A DNA stretch of 64,000 nt from Aurifilum marmelostoma. Taxonomy: Eukaryota; Ascomycota; Sordariomycetes; Diaporthales; Cryphonectriaceae. Under the pieces are notes generated by a model. That model was given only the letters and a program-made list of their open reading frames with translations. It ran no database searches and was not told the origin of the DNA. Of this stretch, positions 35,015 through 46,383 are shown piece after piece; position 1 is the stretch's first letter; every line of letters starts with the position of its first letter. The stretch lies in the NCBI GenBank assembly GCA_027559495.1, contig JAMXSV010000008.1:744001-808000 (forward strand), read 5' to 3'. Made by a program: the position numbers and the translations under genes.

Positions 35015-35941
35015 GATGGCTGCGCAATGGGTCTGTATGCTCTCCCCGTTGGTCTGAAGACGGGTTTCGTGAGGAGATGGTGTCGTGAGAAGCTGTATTA
35101 GCTGTACGGGTGATGTCAAGTCTGCAAGCTCCGATTGAGGTTGCCTGGGTGTCTGGAGCTTGGCGGCGCTCGTGGTTGGGGTCGCCCCGTGACTGCTTCG
35201 CTCGGCGATCAAATCACAATCCCGGACAGTCTGTGTAACTCATCAGGGTATGACGAGGACGAGGTCACGGGATACTCGGCGCCAAAGGACAAGAGATACG
35301 TGGTAAGAAGCACGCGGACCGTTTGAGAGAAGCCCACAGAAGGTGAAAGATGGTGGTTCCGATAAGAGAGAGAGTTCAGGCCCAGCAGCTATGGAACGGC
35401 GATATTAGCCAATCATCGTCTGGATGCAATACATGCATATAGTGTTCCGATGGCTCACCTTCTCCCAATGCAAGGCTGTCAGTGTCAATAAAACGGTTAC
35501 AGGCCTCGGTAAGTTGGTAGCAGCGACAGTGGTATCTGCTGGGTCATCGACGATCTGGAAGAGCTGAGCCGCGGGCCTTCACTGGGGACCAGCAAGACGT
35601 CAGTGTTCTGGGAGGTGGGGGGCCTGGTCAAGGCAGAAAGGTGGGGTTCACCTCGTAATCGATAAGGCAAGAGTCAAGGCTGGCTTGGCGGCGACGCCGC
35701 ATTCAAACTAGGACCAAGTCCCAACTAAGGCATCAGCATGCTCAGTCAGCAAGCCTCGGCGTCAGGGTTTTTCCGAGATTTTTCGTGGTGTGCGTGCGGA
35801 AAAATGCTGCGACCCAGTCATACCGACCAAACCACCCAACCACCTGAAGCGAGACTTTGAATTGTCACCACTCTTTTTGCGACGCAGCATTCGAATTTCC
35901 TCAATTCTTGCATTCCGCAACTCACCACATACACATTCAAA
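35015..35941. other. Divergent promoter region of DUF2408 and P1 genes
   Basis: About 930 bases shared upstream by the two genes. No further gene seen. An upstream non-coding exon of the DUF2408 gene is possible, since the open frame continues to 35212. Confidence 0.5.
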
Positions 35942-36595
35942 ATGTCTACCCCTGAGCTGGCCAACTCCTACGCCGCCCTCATCCTCGCTGATGAGGGTCT
36001 TGAGATCACTGTATGAAAACTTTCTCCCGGCCCCACGACGACAGTCGCAAACCATGTCGACGACAAGGGAGATGATACCAGAATACTGACTTTGGTGAAC
36101 CGCGAACAAACAGGCCGACAAGCTGCAGACCCTGATCAAGGCTGCCAACGTCGCTGATGTTGAGCCCATCTGGACCTCTCTCTTCGCCAAGGTACGACGA
36201 CCATCAGGACGAAACCCCATCGAAAGCGAAAAAGAGACCCACCTCGAAATCTCGACCGGGGCTCTCTCATCATGATGAAAGGATGTCTATCGGGGACTCG
36301 GAAGCTGACAATGGCCATTAATCATGCAGGCTCTCGAGGGCAAGGACGTCAAGGACCTCCTGACCAACGTCGGCTCCGGTGGTGGCGCTGCCGCCCCCGC
36401 TGCCGGTGGTGCTGCTGCTGGCGGTGCCGCCGCCGCCGAGGAGGCCAAGGAGGAGGCAAAGGAAGAGGGTTCGTGCGCTCCAAACCATCACATGCCCATG
36501 TGGGTATTGTGCCCGGATCACGATCGCTTGACTAACACCCATCTACAGAGAAGGAGGAGTCCGACGAGGACATGGGCTTCGGTCTGTTCGACTAA
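35942..36595 (+). CDS. 60S acidic ribosomal protein P1
   Basis: Four exons (35942-36010, 36114-36191, 36330-36468, 36549-36595) encode 110 residues, the normal size. The N-terminal helical dimerisation domain (MSTPELANSYAALILADEGLEIT...[41 protein letters not shown]) is followed by an Ala/Gly hinge, an acidic stretch and the universal stalk tail EESDEDMGFGLFD. The P1-type N-terminus (ELANSYAALILAD) distinguishes it from P2. It pairs with P2 on P0 in the lateral stalk of the large subunit and recruits elongation-factor GTPases. Three introns in a gene this small is typical for Pezizomycotina ribosomal-protein genes. Confidence 0.96.
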
Positions 36596-37550
36596 ACGGT
36601 TTTCAACCCACTGCCAACTGCCGCCGTCAAAACGAGCACAAAACCTACGAACAAACCCGACCGACCCGACACATCCTCACGACGACATCTTCTCCCGCTC
36701 CGCTGTACTTCCTTCGATCTTTGCATTGGGTTGCGGGTCATTTTTTTCTCACACAATGCTACGCTGCTTCTAGTCTAGCAAATACCAGTCATCTACGAAA
36801 AGGGGATGGGGAGGAAGGTTTCTTCTCCTTTGGTATCTGGTCGCAGGAATGGAGTAGAGGGATCCGGAATTTGAGAACCTTTTGCAAATTGAAAGGCAAA
36901 AAAAGAATCTGCGTCTTGTTGTGAAGGAGTGGTCCTTTGTGTATTGAAGCAGTGACATGTTGTCTGGCAATGGGGAGCCGTCCATGCAGGCGTTCGCCTC
37001 CTAAACGTGCACTCTTTTGCTTTGTGAATGTCAACTGAGCTGACCAACGCATTCGGCGGCAATCTGTGATCAGCCTCCAGCCTCCCGCCGGGCAGGCCAT
37101 TCATTGCGTCTATGTCGACTGGAAGAGAAACTCAAGAGTCTGGAAATTATCGCCATATCACCATACTCGTCAAAGGTCTCGCAAGCAATCTTCACATCAA
37201 GTAGACTCAGGCTCAGGGTATTTTTCATTATTTCGTCAAGTGGCCGAGATGGCCTGGAGCCATTGATCATTGACGCCAACTACATGACGGCATCAACTCC
37301 ATCATGTAGATGCAGCCCTCGAAGTCTGTTAATACCAACCACATGTCGGCGGAATATGCTAGTCAAGGCTCAGTGATGCGTCCTGTACCAGAATGATGGT
37401 CCACGAATCTCCTTAGAACGCCGTTCTTGTGTATCGTTTCGCCTCTGGCACCTTCTCTTCCTCCTTTGTGCAACCGGGGTCGCCATAGACCCATCTCTCC
37501 ACCGCAATCCCGGTGCTACACTGGGGTGATGTATCCTGGGCTTGCATCGT
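36596..37550. other. Convergent 3' region between P1 and UBX genes
   Basis: About 950 bases. No supported gene. A short minus-strand frame at 37070-37279 has a protein-like composition (LDVKIACETFDEYGD) but no conserved start, no splice-linked extension and no family I recognise; it could be a gene remnant. Confidence 0.5.
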
Positions 37551-38480
37551 CTATTTGACGATCAGCACACCACTGGGAACAAGTCCCACCTCTCGAAGTG
37601 TCTGACCGAACTCGGTGGCCTCGAAAACCTTCCGTGGGAATGTCATGGTGAAGTTCTGCACGCTGGTACCGTCCGCCCTCAGAGCCTCGGCCACCTCGAA
37701 CAGGGTCGTGTCAGCAGGGAAGCTCTTCTGCACGGTACCGCCGGGCGTCTGGAACCGCAGCCGCGCGTCAGTGTACGAGGCACTCGTCTTGGGCTGTGAC
37801 GGGGCAGCAGGCACGGCGGCCACTGCTGCGGCAGGAGGAGCCCTGCCCTCCCGGGCGGCCTTGGCCTCCTCCGCCTTGCGGCGCCGCTCCTCTTTATCGG
37901 CCTCGATCTTGGCCTTGATGCGCTTCTTGGCCTCCTGGTCGTCGAGCTTCTCCTGTCTCTTCTTGGCAGCCTCCTTGATCTGCTCCTTGCGCTGGAGCTC
38001 CTCCTTCATGTCCTGCGTCTCCTTGGTAGCCTTGCGCTTGATGGCCTCGTTGCGCTTGCTGTCCTCCTTGTCCAGCTCGGCCTGCCGCGAGCGCTTCTCG
38101 GCCAGGGCGGCGCGCATCTCGGCGAGCTTCTGTTTCTTCTCCTCCTCGGTGAGAGGCTTCACCTCCTCGGTGGACTCGGAGAAGTTCTCGTGGCCCGACT
38201 TGCTTGCGTGGAACTCGGCCATAGCCGTGGTACGGAACTGCTTGCCGCAGTCATCGCAGACCAGAGACTTGGCCAGCTGGCCCTCCTCCAGGCCCTTGAT
38301 TGCGGCCGCGGTGGCATCGGCGTCGTCCTCGTCGGGTGCCTCGAGCTGCTCCAGAGGGGTGTCCTGGTTCTTCTCGAGCCACTCGAGGGCGCCCTGGAGG
38401 CCGCCTGACTTCTTGACGGCCATCTCGGCCCGGGCCTTGTCGAAGCCCATCTCGAGCAGGGTCTCTAGATCAGAGGCCAT
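37551..38480 (-). CDS. UBA-UBX protein (UBXN1/SAKS1-like p97 cofactor)
   Basis: A single exon encodes 309 residues. The N-terminal UBA domain (about 1-40; LLEMGFDKARAEMAVKKSGG...ALEWLEKN) binds ubiquitin. A C2H2-like finger follows at about 75-97 (CDDCGKQF, then two histidines), then a long charged coiled coil (about 105-215). A C-terminal UBX domain at about 230-309 (YTDARLRFQTPGGTVQKSF, LFEVAEALRADG, FTMTFPRKVFEA, VPSGVLIVK) binds the N-domain of Cdc48/p97. This order matches UBXN1/SAKS1. The expected role is a cytosolic adaptor linking ubiquitinated substrates to Cdc48. The FPR loop of canonical UBX domains is present. The start at 38480 was chosen because the upstream in-frame sequence is unlike protein. 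Confidence 0.92.
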   Translation of the reverse strand: MASDLETLLEMGFDKARAEMAVKKSGGLQGALEWLEKNQDTPLEQLEAPDEDDADATAAAIKGLEEGQLAKSLVCDDCGKQFRTTAMAEFHASKSGHENFSESTEEVKPLTEEEKKQKLAEMRAALAEKRSRQAELDKEDSKRNEAIKRKATKETQDMKEELQRKEQIKEAAKKRQEKLDDQEAKKRIKAKIEADKEERRRKAEEAKAAREGRAPPAAAVAAVPAAPSQPKTSASYTDARLRFQTPGGTVQKSFPADTTLFEVAEALRADGTSVQNFTMTFPRKVFEATEFGQTLREVGLVPSGVLIVK

Positions 38481-40076
38481 GGTGACTAAGTGTGTGGATG
38501 TGAGGCGGAGTGCAGCGGGGAGAAGGTGTGGGAAGAGATGAGGTGATGCTGCCAGGTGGGCGCGATCGGCAGTTGCTGTCGTCGTAGCGTGAGTGACTGC
38601 GCGAGTAACTGGGTCGACTGCCAAACACTGCGCTGTATCTTGTTACGGGAGGGTGAAAAGCCCGACCTCTGTGTGGAACGCACAGAACAAAAGTCGTAAG
38701 AGATGCTTGTAGTTTGGAAGCTTGGGGAAGACGCTGGGTAACCGTATAGGGAGAGAATGGAGGGGCAGTTGCCTTCGTACTACGTAAAGAGGGCGCTACT
38801 GTGGGGCATAGCTTGGTCCAGCCCGGGGGGCGGCGAGCAGGAGCCAGCAGGGTCTGGGTAGGGCTTAGCTGAGCAGTACAGCTACTCTAATGCATCATCT
38901 TATCTCCTCTACCTTGACAAATCGTACAGCCTTAAATTCGTGCTTCCAGGTAGCTACTTGAATATAGAATATATTACTTTATGATGGGCCCATTTATCCA
39001 CAGCAAAGCAGCCATCAAGCAGAGACCAAATAAAAACCTCTGGTGGACACAGTAAATTAATGTCTATTAGCACAATGTCCTGTTCCCAGGAACCAAGTAT
39101 ATGTGACACGTCGCCTGTCCGTCCTCCATCATCAGCTATACACCTTGTTCCGGATCAATGGCTCTTTGTTGCTTGTCGCTCCTGCAGAAGTATGAGTGCG
39201 AGGCAGAGAGAGAAAACGATGAGATGAACGTTGAAACTAGATACATGGTACTTTTGAATGATCATTCATTAATTAGTACATAATAGGACTATAGCCACAG
39301 AGTAATTAGTAAAAGGGCTAGTAGTAATGATCTCAGGGGATGCTGTGGGGTCTCCCAAGATTGCCGAGATGGGGCTGGAATAATCACAAGCACGTTCTAT
39401 TGATGACTGCACAGTTCAGATGGCTGATGGAGACCTGTTAGTTGAAACCTGGCCTGTTGGCTGCAGTATGCAAACCGTTTGGACCGGATTGGACTGGGAG
39501 CTGAGGACCAGGTAGGTCTTAGGGGAGGGAGCTTGTTTCAACTTTTCCTGGACAGGCTGGCCAACAGCAGCGGTTCCCAGATTTTACCTGTGCCAGGTTG
39601 GTGCCGCTCTAAATCCAGCAGCACCCTGCCCTGCCCTGCCCTGCCCAACTAGCCCATCCCGACCCCAAGCGTTGTCATTGTCGTAAGACCTGTGCCGTCA
39701 TCCCCAGTCGCATCCGGACTGCACTTCCTCGCCGTCTTTTCACCTGCAAAATCCTCGCTGCCCCTACTTTCCTCGTGACATCCTCATCACCGCCCGACGA
39801 CGACCACCCAACCCTCCACGATCGATAGCCGAGAGTCACTCACGATAACCCGTCACCTGAACGAAATCGCCCACCTCGTCTTCGCAAATTGCCATTTGAT
39901 TTTTTTTGGCGTTCCTCATCCACACCTCGGTCCGGCGCCACGATCCCCCATCGAGCCTGTCCAGCTTTTGTCTTTTTCCCACATACGCGGAGCAAACCAA
40001 GCCGGTCTACCTTGACGGCTTCGACCTCGCCTTTCCCCTGATACAGTAATCGAGTCGAGTCAGCACCACTGCGACG
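38481..40076. other. Divergent region between UBX and VAP genes
   Basis: About 1.6 kb with no gene seen. It contains a CCCTG pentamer array (39624-39646) and a C-rich leader upstream of the VAP start. Confidence 0.5.
39624..39646. repeat. CCCTG pentanucleotide tandem repeat
   Basis: About four copies of CCCTG followed by a partial unit, in the VAP promoter region. Confidence 0.8.
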
Positions 40077-41260
40077 ATGTCCGTTGAGATCGAGCCATTT
40101 GAGCTCGGCTTCCGCCGTACGTCGCCGGTTCCCGCGATCCTGTGCATACCCAAGGTCCGACGGCTGACCAATCTATGTCGCAGGGCCCTTCACCGTCGAG
40201 GTCTCCCAGATCCTGAAGCTCAAGAACACCAACAAGCAGCCTGTTGCGTTCAAGGTACACCATCCCTATGATATCGGTCCGCATCGCATCAGGCATCGGC
40301 TAACGATCCCAGGTCAAAACCACCGCTCCTAAGCAGTACGACTCCCCGACAACGAGATGGTGATCCGGCAGAGGAGAAGGCTCACAAGGCGTGTCTATCT
40401 AGGTACTGCGTGCGACCAAATTCCGGTCGTATCGAACCGGGCCATGAAGTCGAGGTCACTGGTAGGCGCTCCCATTCCACCAGATCGTCAACCTCGGCCG
40501 TCGAAGCTTACAGATTTGCCTCTTGCAGTTCTCCTCCAGGCCATGAAGCAGGACCCTCCTCTGGACGCAAAGTGTCGCGATAAGTTTCTGGTCCAATCCG
40601 TCATAATCTCCAGCGATCTCGAATTCAGCAACGTTCAGACGATCGTACGTTCACCTTGATCTGTCGGCCATCCGCGTGTCACGCGCACATGCTAATCATG
40701 CCATCTATCACCAGTGGGACTCCGTCGAGAAGTCTAGTGTTCAGGAGAAGAAGATAAGGGTCATCTTCCTCCCTGCCGGAGGCTCGGAGCCCGCTGTTGC
40801 TGCCGCTACTCCCGTCAAGCAACAGCAGCTCGCGAACGGCGTAAGCTTGAACACCGTCACACCACACAACGCCGGCCACACACTAACAAATCACCTACAG
40901 GTTGAGGAGACCCCGCCACCGTACGCTTCGCCCGACGAGCACAGGCCAGCCAGCAGCAACGCCCCACCGTCCGAAGTGATCAGCGAGCCCCGAGAAGATC
41001 CAGAGGTCACTGCACCCATTGCGCAATCCCCCCAGGTGGCCCAGCAGGCCTCGGATAGTGACCTGAAGCGAGAGCTGGCTGGTGCCTCGGCTGCGACTGA
41101 GGGTCTGCGTCAGCGGAAGGCCACTGCCCCTGCAGACGACAATTCGGGAGCCGCGGCCGTCGCTTCGGCCGTCAGGCCGCGGGGTACGGAGGGGGTGCCG
41201 ATCCAGCTCGTTGCGATATTGTGTCTTGTCAGCTTCCTCTTGGCGTACTTCTTCTTTTAG
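40077..41260 (+). CDS. VAP/Scs2-type ER membrane MSP-domain protein
   Basis: Seven exons (40077-40116, 40184-40254, 40313-40335, 40403-40461, 40529-40644, 40715-40840, 40901-41260) encode 264 residues. The MSP domain spans about 1-125: EIEPFELGFRRPFTVEVSQILKLKN, PVAFKVKTTAPKQYCVRPNSGRIEPGHEVEVTVLLQAMKQ and KDKFLVQS-like CRDKFLVQSVIIS. The TTAPKQYCVRPN segment is the core that binds FFAT motifs. A disordered Pro/Glu-rich linker leads to a single C-terminal anchor (VPIQLVAILCLVSFLLAYFFF). The protein is therefore a tail-anchored ER protein that recruits lipid-transfer and other FFAT proteins to membrane contact sites and supports cortical ER. The exon 3 piece of 23 bases is needed to complete the core motif. 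Its convergent neighbour makes sphingolipid precursors in the same membrane. Confidence 0.93.
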
Positions 41261-42122
41261 CGGTGAGGATACATGTCATCGGGTCTGAAGACTGCGGAGA
41301 ACGAGTGTACGACGTATCAACAGGAGGAATCTGATGGGCCAGGGGCAGCATCTGTCGAGCGAAATGGACCAGGCTAGCGTTGCGGGACGAGTCTGTAAAC
41401 TCGGCCTTGGGCGTAAAGATACCAGCAGTCGCACAAGGAAGACTGGCCATTGACTCCCTTTCTGCTGCTCGTTCAGGCTCAAGAACACCTGTCTGGCATT
41501 CGAGACTGACAAGGATAATCATTGATTGCTTGTCATGAGGTGTGACGGGAAAAATGGAGTGGATCAATCGTTTATTTTGGCGCAGCCTCCGGTCTCTGTA
41601 GCTTAGTCTTGTATTTCTGTGTTCTTATGCGTTTTGTTTTATCTTTGCGCCCATTGGCGGCCTCGACCATTCGATACCTTCAGGCCGTGCATGGGTTCTT
41701 CTTCGCCTATTAATGATATGCCTTTCTCTATGTCAAATTATACAAAGTCTGAACGGAATTCTCGAAGCTATGATGCTACCGCGAGATTGAAACTGTCACG
41801 GCATGGTGGTTGCAAAGACCGGGATGCAGGACCTGTATGACTTCTATTTGTCTATATGGTATGAGGGCGCCGCTGATGAGCTTCCAGAGCCTGACATACA
41901 CCTCTTTATGCACAAATCTGTCCTGAGTCTAGTACTGCGCAAACGCCGGGAGATCAAACCAACCTGGCCCGTGACATGTGCTTGAAAACAATTTCATAAC
42001 GATTCCTTTTTGTCTCGATTCTTCTACCATGTACAATGATATCGTCGCTGACATCATAGGTGTCTCTGCGAACCGATCCACGCCCTCTTTTTCCAGCTTT
42101 TCCCTTGGAAAGAGCGGCTCGC
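41261..42122. other. Convergent 3' region between VAP and desaturase genes
   Basis: About 860 bases between facing gene ends. No gene seen. Confidence 0.5.
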
Positions 42123-43505
42123 TCACGCCTCGATCTCCTGCGGAGTCCAGGCGGCCACCTTGGCGAGCTGGCCACCAACCTTGCGACCGCCATTCTTCCT
42201 CTTGACGCGGCTGGTGACGCCGACATTGGCGTCCCACACGAAGCGCCAGAGGACCAAGACCCAAGAGTCGTGGCGCGGCAGCGGGCTGTAGAACTCGTCT
42301 GCGATTTCGCGCAGCTTGGGCAGGCGGGTCCAGGGGACGGCGGGAAAGTCGTGGTGCTCGTTGTGGTAGCCCACGTTGTAGGTGACGGCGTTGAGTGGGC
42401 CGTAGTAGCTGTAGGTCTCGGGGATGGGGACATTGTTGGCCGGGTCGCGGGCCTCGGGGCGGACGGTCTCGTAGACGTAGTGCTCGGCGATGAAGTGACC
42501 GGCGGTCGGGTGTAGGGAGCCGGCGAGGAAGGAGGAGAGGAGGAGGTAGAGGAGGGGTTGGGCCGAGCCGGTTGCGGTAACGAGGGCGTAGTCGAAGACG
42601 CCCTGGACGATGAGGTTGGCGAGGTGCACCCAGGTGAAGGTCACCTGGAAGACGCACATGGGCCGGATGGCGTAGAAGAAGATCTGAAATGTACAGAAGA
42701 AGGCTTTGCCGAGGATGGAGTCGAAGACGATGGCCTCTAGGGCGGTGGGGAGATCCGTGTCGAGGCCGTCAACGCCGAGAGACTTGTGGTGGGTTAGGTG
42801 GTACGGCTGTTTGTATCGATTTTCATCTTTCGTCAGCACACTATTGTTTCGAGGTATGAAGATGGGTGCAGATAGGGCAAACATGGGATTGGGTCCGAGC
42901 ATACCCTGAAGGAGGCGCTGTACGGCAGCCCGATGGGTAGGTTCGCGAAGATGGCGATCACCCTGTTGGCCAGCGGCGACCGGAAAGCAAGGTTGTGCGA
43001 GATCTCGTGGATAGCGAGGAACAGATTCTGGTTTGCGGTCGCACCGACGACGTACGCCAGCGCCCAGAACTTCCACGACCAGAAGGAGGTGTCCCGGAGG
43101 AGATAGGCGCAGAAGATTTGTAGGGAGACAACGAAGACGACGACGTATTTGGTCAATGGCTCGGGTCCGCAGAGCTTCGTAACCTATTTAGAGGCAAAAG
43201 AGGAGAGCAACTGGTCAGCATGTCTTCAGGGTTCTCGCAGGATAGGAAGAAGGAGAGAAAGGGCAGTCGTGGCAAACCTCGGGGTGCGCCTTGATGATGG
43301 CCAGCCTCCGCGTCCTGTGCGGCTCTTCTGTGTATGTCCAAAAGAAATCATTCATCTTCTTGTCAACCTCTTCCTGCGTCTGTGTTGCTGTCGCCGCCGC
43401 TCCATTCAGCCTGATCTCTCCGCCGTCGGAGCCAGCCTTGCCATTGGCAGCCGCCTTGCGCCTCCCCGCGCTGGCGCTCGTCGTGGTCGTCGATGAGTTG
43501 GCCAT
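42123..43505 (-). CDS. Sphingolipid delta-4 desaturase (DEGS/DES1 type)
   Basis: Minus-strand exons 43505-43278, 43183-42905 and 42806-42123 encode 396 residues. An N-terminal lipid-desaturase segment (MNDFFWTYTEEPHRTRR...IIKAHPEVTKLCGPEP) is characteristic of this family. Three histidine boxes coordinate the di-iron centre: HEISH at 135-139, HLTHH at 172-176 and HNEHH at 317-321. Several membrane spans lie between them. The enzyme introduces the 4,5-trans double bond into dihydroceramide in the ER using cytochrome b5 electrons; in filamentous fungi the product feeds mainly glucosylceramides. The first 45 residues are a disordered Ser/Thr/Ala-rich extension not needed for catalysis. The C-terminus is longer than in animals and basic. 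Confidence 0.94.
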
Positions 43506-46383
43506 GTTGCGCTGTGATGTGGCTTTGAGGTGGTCGTCGAGGGATGGTGACACGACCAAGACAGCCTGAGATTTCCTTTCAAAGTGGGTGGTGTTCTAGA
43601 GGGAAGGAGCTGTCCTAAGCTGTGGTGTGATAAGTCGGAAGGCTAGGTTCCAGATCATGCGATTCAGAGGCGACTTTTGGACGAGTCGGAGGCAAAAAAA
43701 AGGCGGGCGGTCAGGATGGATCTTCCCAACAAGACCCAGCAGCAGCACCCAGGAACACAGCCCCAAGAGACCAAAAAAAAAAAAAAAAAAAAGAGGACCG
43801 ACCCAATTGCTCCGGGTTTTTTTTATTTTTCTTTGCTCTTTCTTGGCTTGAGCAGGCCAATGATAGACTAGAGAAAGGAGTGATTATGAACGCAAATATT
43901 TAGAGAAGGAAAAGGCGAACAGCGTCTACGGAATGGCAAACAAAACACCGTCGACCTCTGTCGTCGGATGCTTTGCGATGGGAAATTCGTCCTCCGCAGT
44001 GCTACCAGAAGTCAATTGCTGTCCCCTGAGCTTCTGATAATTGACTGCTCCCTTGCACGCCCTTTCCCCGCGGGGCACGCGCTACACACCGCAGCAAGAG
44101 ACCCCTAATAGCTGCTTGTAATATGTACCCAGCCTGAAGCTCTGGCCAATCAATCGAGCCCGGGGGCGGTGCCACATGGCAGACCCCTGGTTTCATGCGG
44201 CCTAAACTGGCAGCTGGGAAAGGTGAGTGGAAGTCTGGGGTGTCTGGGTCGCAACGAGTGTCACCCTACCGCGAGATACGATTTGGATGGTATAAAGTCA
44301 GTCTCATTCGGTGCCTGTGGTGACCGTGTGTGTCACGACGCCCTCTGTCCGCTGTCATAAGGTTGTGTCCACGACGGTGATGGGTCTGAAAGGATGGCAA
44401 ATCCTTTAATTACATGTGGACGGCGGTCGCGTTACTCGCAGAACACGAGACGGAAGACGCCCTCGACATTATCATGCTAGCGATCCCAGAATTCTCGCCA
44501 GAAAGCTATCAGCACCTTCCAAGGCCGCCTGTATTGCTCCTACATTGCTCTTGTGTTGAGCATACACTTGTTATAAGATAGATCATGATTTTTAAGAAGA
44601 TTGAATGAATCTCACGCACTTCGCTGATGCCATCAACAGGACCTGTCCTCCCACAAGGATGACGAGGAATGGTCAGCACAGAGTCCCCATTCCGAGGAGA
44701 AGCCACGCCCATGAGTTCCTTCAGAGTTTCTGAGGTGTGGCTGGTAAAGGCGAGGTCTGTTGTTTACCTCCAGAGCCATCCCTTGTTAGAGACTCAGACT
44801 TATTCTCCCACACCGCTTGAGTACGGCCAGCAGAACGCACGGATTTTTTTTTTTTTTCTTATTAATTTTATGATTGTTATTTGTTCTTTCGTCTTTGACC
44901 TCGACCCTCATATTCTATCGCCTGCGTGTTCATGGGGCAGGGGGGATTCCTCAACATGGTGGTGCTTCGAAGCCGTCGAACGATTCGAATCTCTGGACTT
45001 ATTTGAGACTCATCAAGCCTAACTGACCGCGTACGCAGATAGTCGAGCGTTTTGTGATCCGCATACGAGGACTCCTCGTATTAGCCTGGCTCTCTCCTTG
45101 CTGTGCCCATAGGGCATGCTCTCGAAAACCTATGCTGGTCGTTTTCCTCGAGTGCCCCACCCACGCAGCCGCTGTCTCGTGGTCGAGGGTGAAAATGATC
45201 GGAGGAGGGTGACTTGACTTGTAGACTTTCAGTAAGACTCGTCTTCAGATTTCATATTATAATATTGTGCGCCGGGATCCTTTGTTGTTCGCGTGCCTGA
45301 TATGGATACCTTGCGTTTGACACATGCTGTATCATGCCTCATTTTCTCTCATTGTCATCCAGCGATGAGAAAGCTCTCGACCTGTCGTGAACAGGATGAA
45401 GTAGCCCTAAAGGAGATCGTGATAAAATTTGTGTTGGTTAGTTGCCCATATAAAGGGAAGGCGCATTAGTGCCACCTCTCCCCAACACGAAAGAGCAGGT
45501 CACAGAATTTAAATCTGCACACCCCTCGTTCCTTCTTTCCCTTTTCCCTTTCAACCACATCAACATCCACCTTTCTGGGCCCAATCAACCTTGGGACCTT
45601 CCAAGTCAAAGGTGTGTGGCTCATACTGTGCTTACATCTCTCAAGCAAAGAGGTAAGCCTTTGCAGCCTTCCCTCCTCATCCTCATCGTCCCCTGTCTGC
45701 AGCTCCGGCTCACCCTCCTACCCCCTTCTCTCCTCCAGACATTCAGTCCACCCATTCATATTTGGTGTGAGTATTTCCACTCTCCTCTGGTTCAACTTGC
45801 CCTTCCTCTCGTTCAAAATAGTCTGTCTGCTGTTACTGACCTCTGGCCCGTTTGGAACACCAGCAACCACGTCTTGTCCGTACCTGTCACGTACAATCTC
45901 AAACCTCAGTAAGTGATCTTTCTTCTGTGCTGCTCCTCTTGCTCTGGCCCGATGTCTCTGTCGAGTCTGTATAGCCTGCCCCTGACCTGGTGTGTTGTCT
46001 TTCAGTGGGCAGAGAGCTCTGTCTTCCCCCCCCTCCCCCTCCCCCCCTCCCAAATACTAGATCGACTTCCCTCTCAAGGAAGCCTAGTTCTGCACCTTTC
46101 CTTCTTTCCTTCTCCCAGAACAACAAACACGCGTCTGATTTCTTTGTCAATCCACAACACAATCTTCTTATTGGGACTGGTAAGAGCCTTACCAGGCCTT
46201 GGATATGCCTCCCCTGGAATCCCTGCTGTGATAGTCACTTCCTGTCATCAGCGTTCGTTTGCATCTTCCCACGCCATTGCCACTCAGACGTGGCTTGGGC
46301 CAGAGTGGAATTTTCCTCATTGTATTAACTTCTGACCAATTTATTTCCAGATTCTTCTGGCATCAGACAAGGTGATCTTCGTC
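43506..46383. other. Divergent region between desaturase and zinc-knuckle genes
   Basis: About 2.9 kb with no other gene seen. A 20-base A run lies at 43773-43792. The right third (45480-46350) is strongly C/T-rich and looks like the leader of the zinc-knuckle gene; a gtaagt donor at 45909 and a TTTCCAG acceptor ending at 46350 could bound a leader intron. Confidence 0.5.
45909..46350 (+). other. Possible 5' untranslated intron of the zinc-knuckle gene
   Basis: CTCA is followed by gtaagt at 45909 and a pyrimidine-rich ttatttccag ends at 46350, 33 bases before the ATG. Spliced leader introns are common in highly expressed fungal genes. This is inference from splice-site strength only. Confidence 0.35.

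Noticed and set aside
37070..37279. Minus-strand 69-codon frame containing LDVKIACETFDEYGD
   Set aside because: Lies in the 3' flank between two convergent genes, opens without a good ATG context and has no recognisable relatives.
41929..42657. Minus-strand open frame of 242 codons overlapping the desaturase
   Set aside because: Very Arg/Pro-rich shadow frame of the desaturase exon 3.
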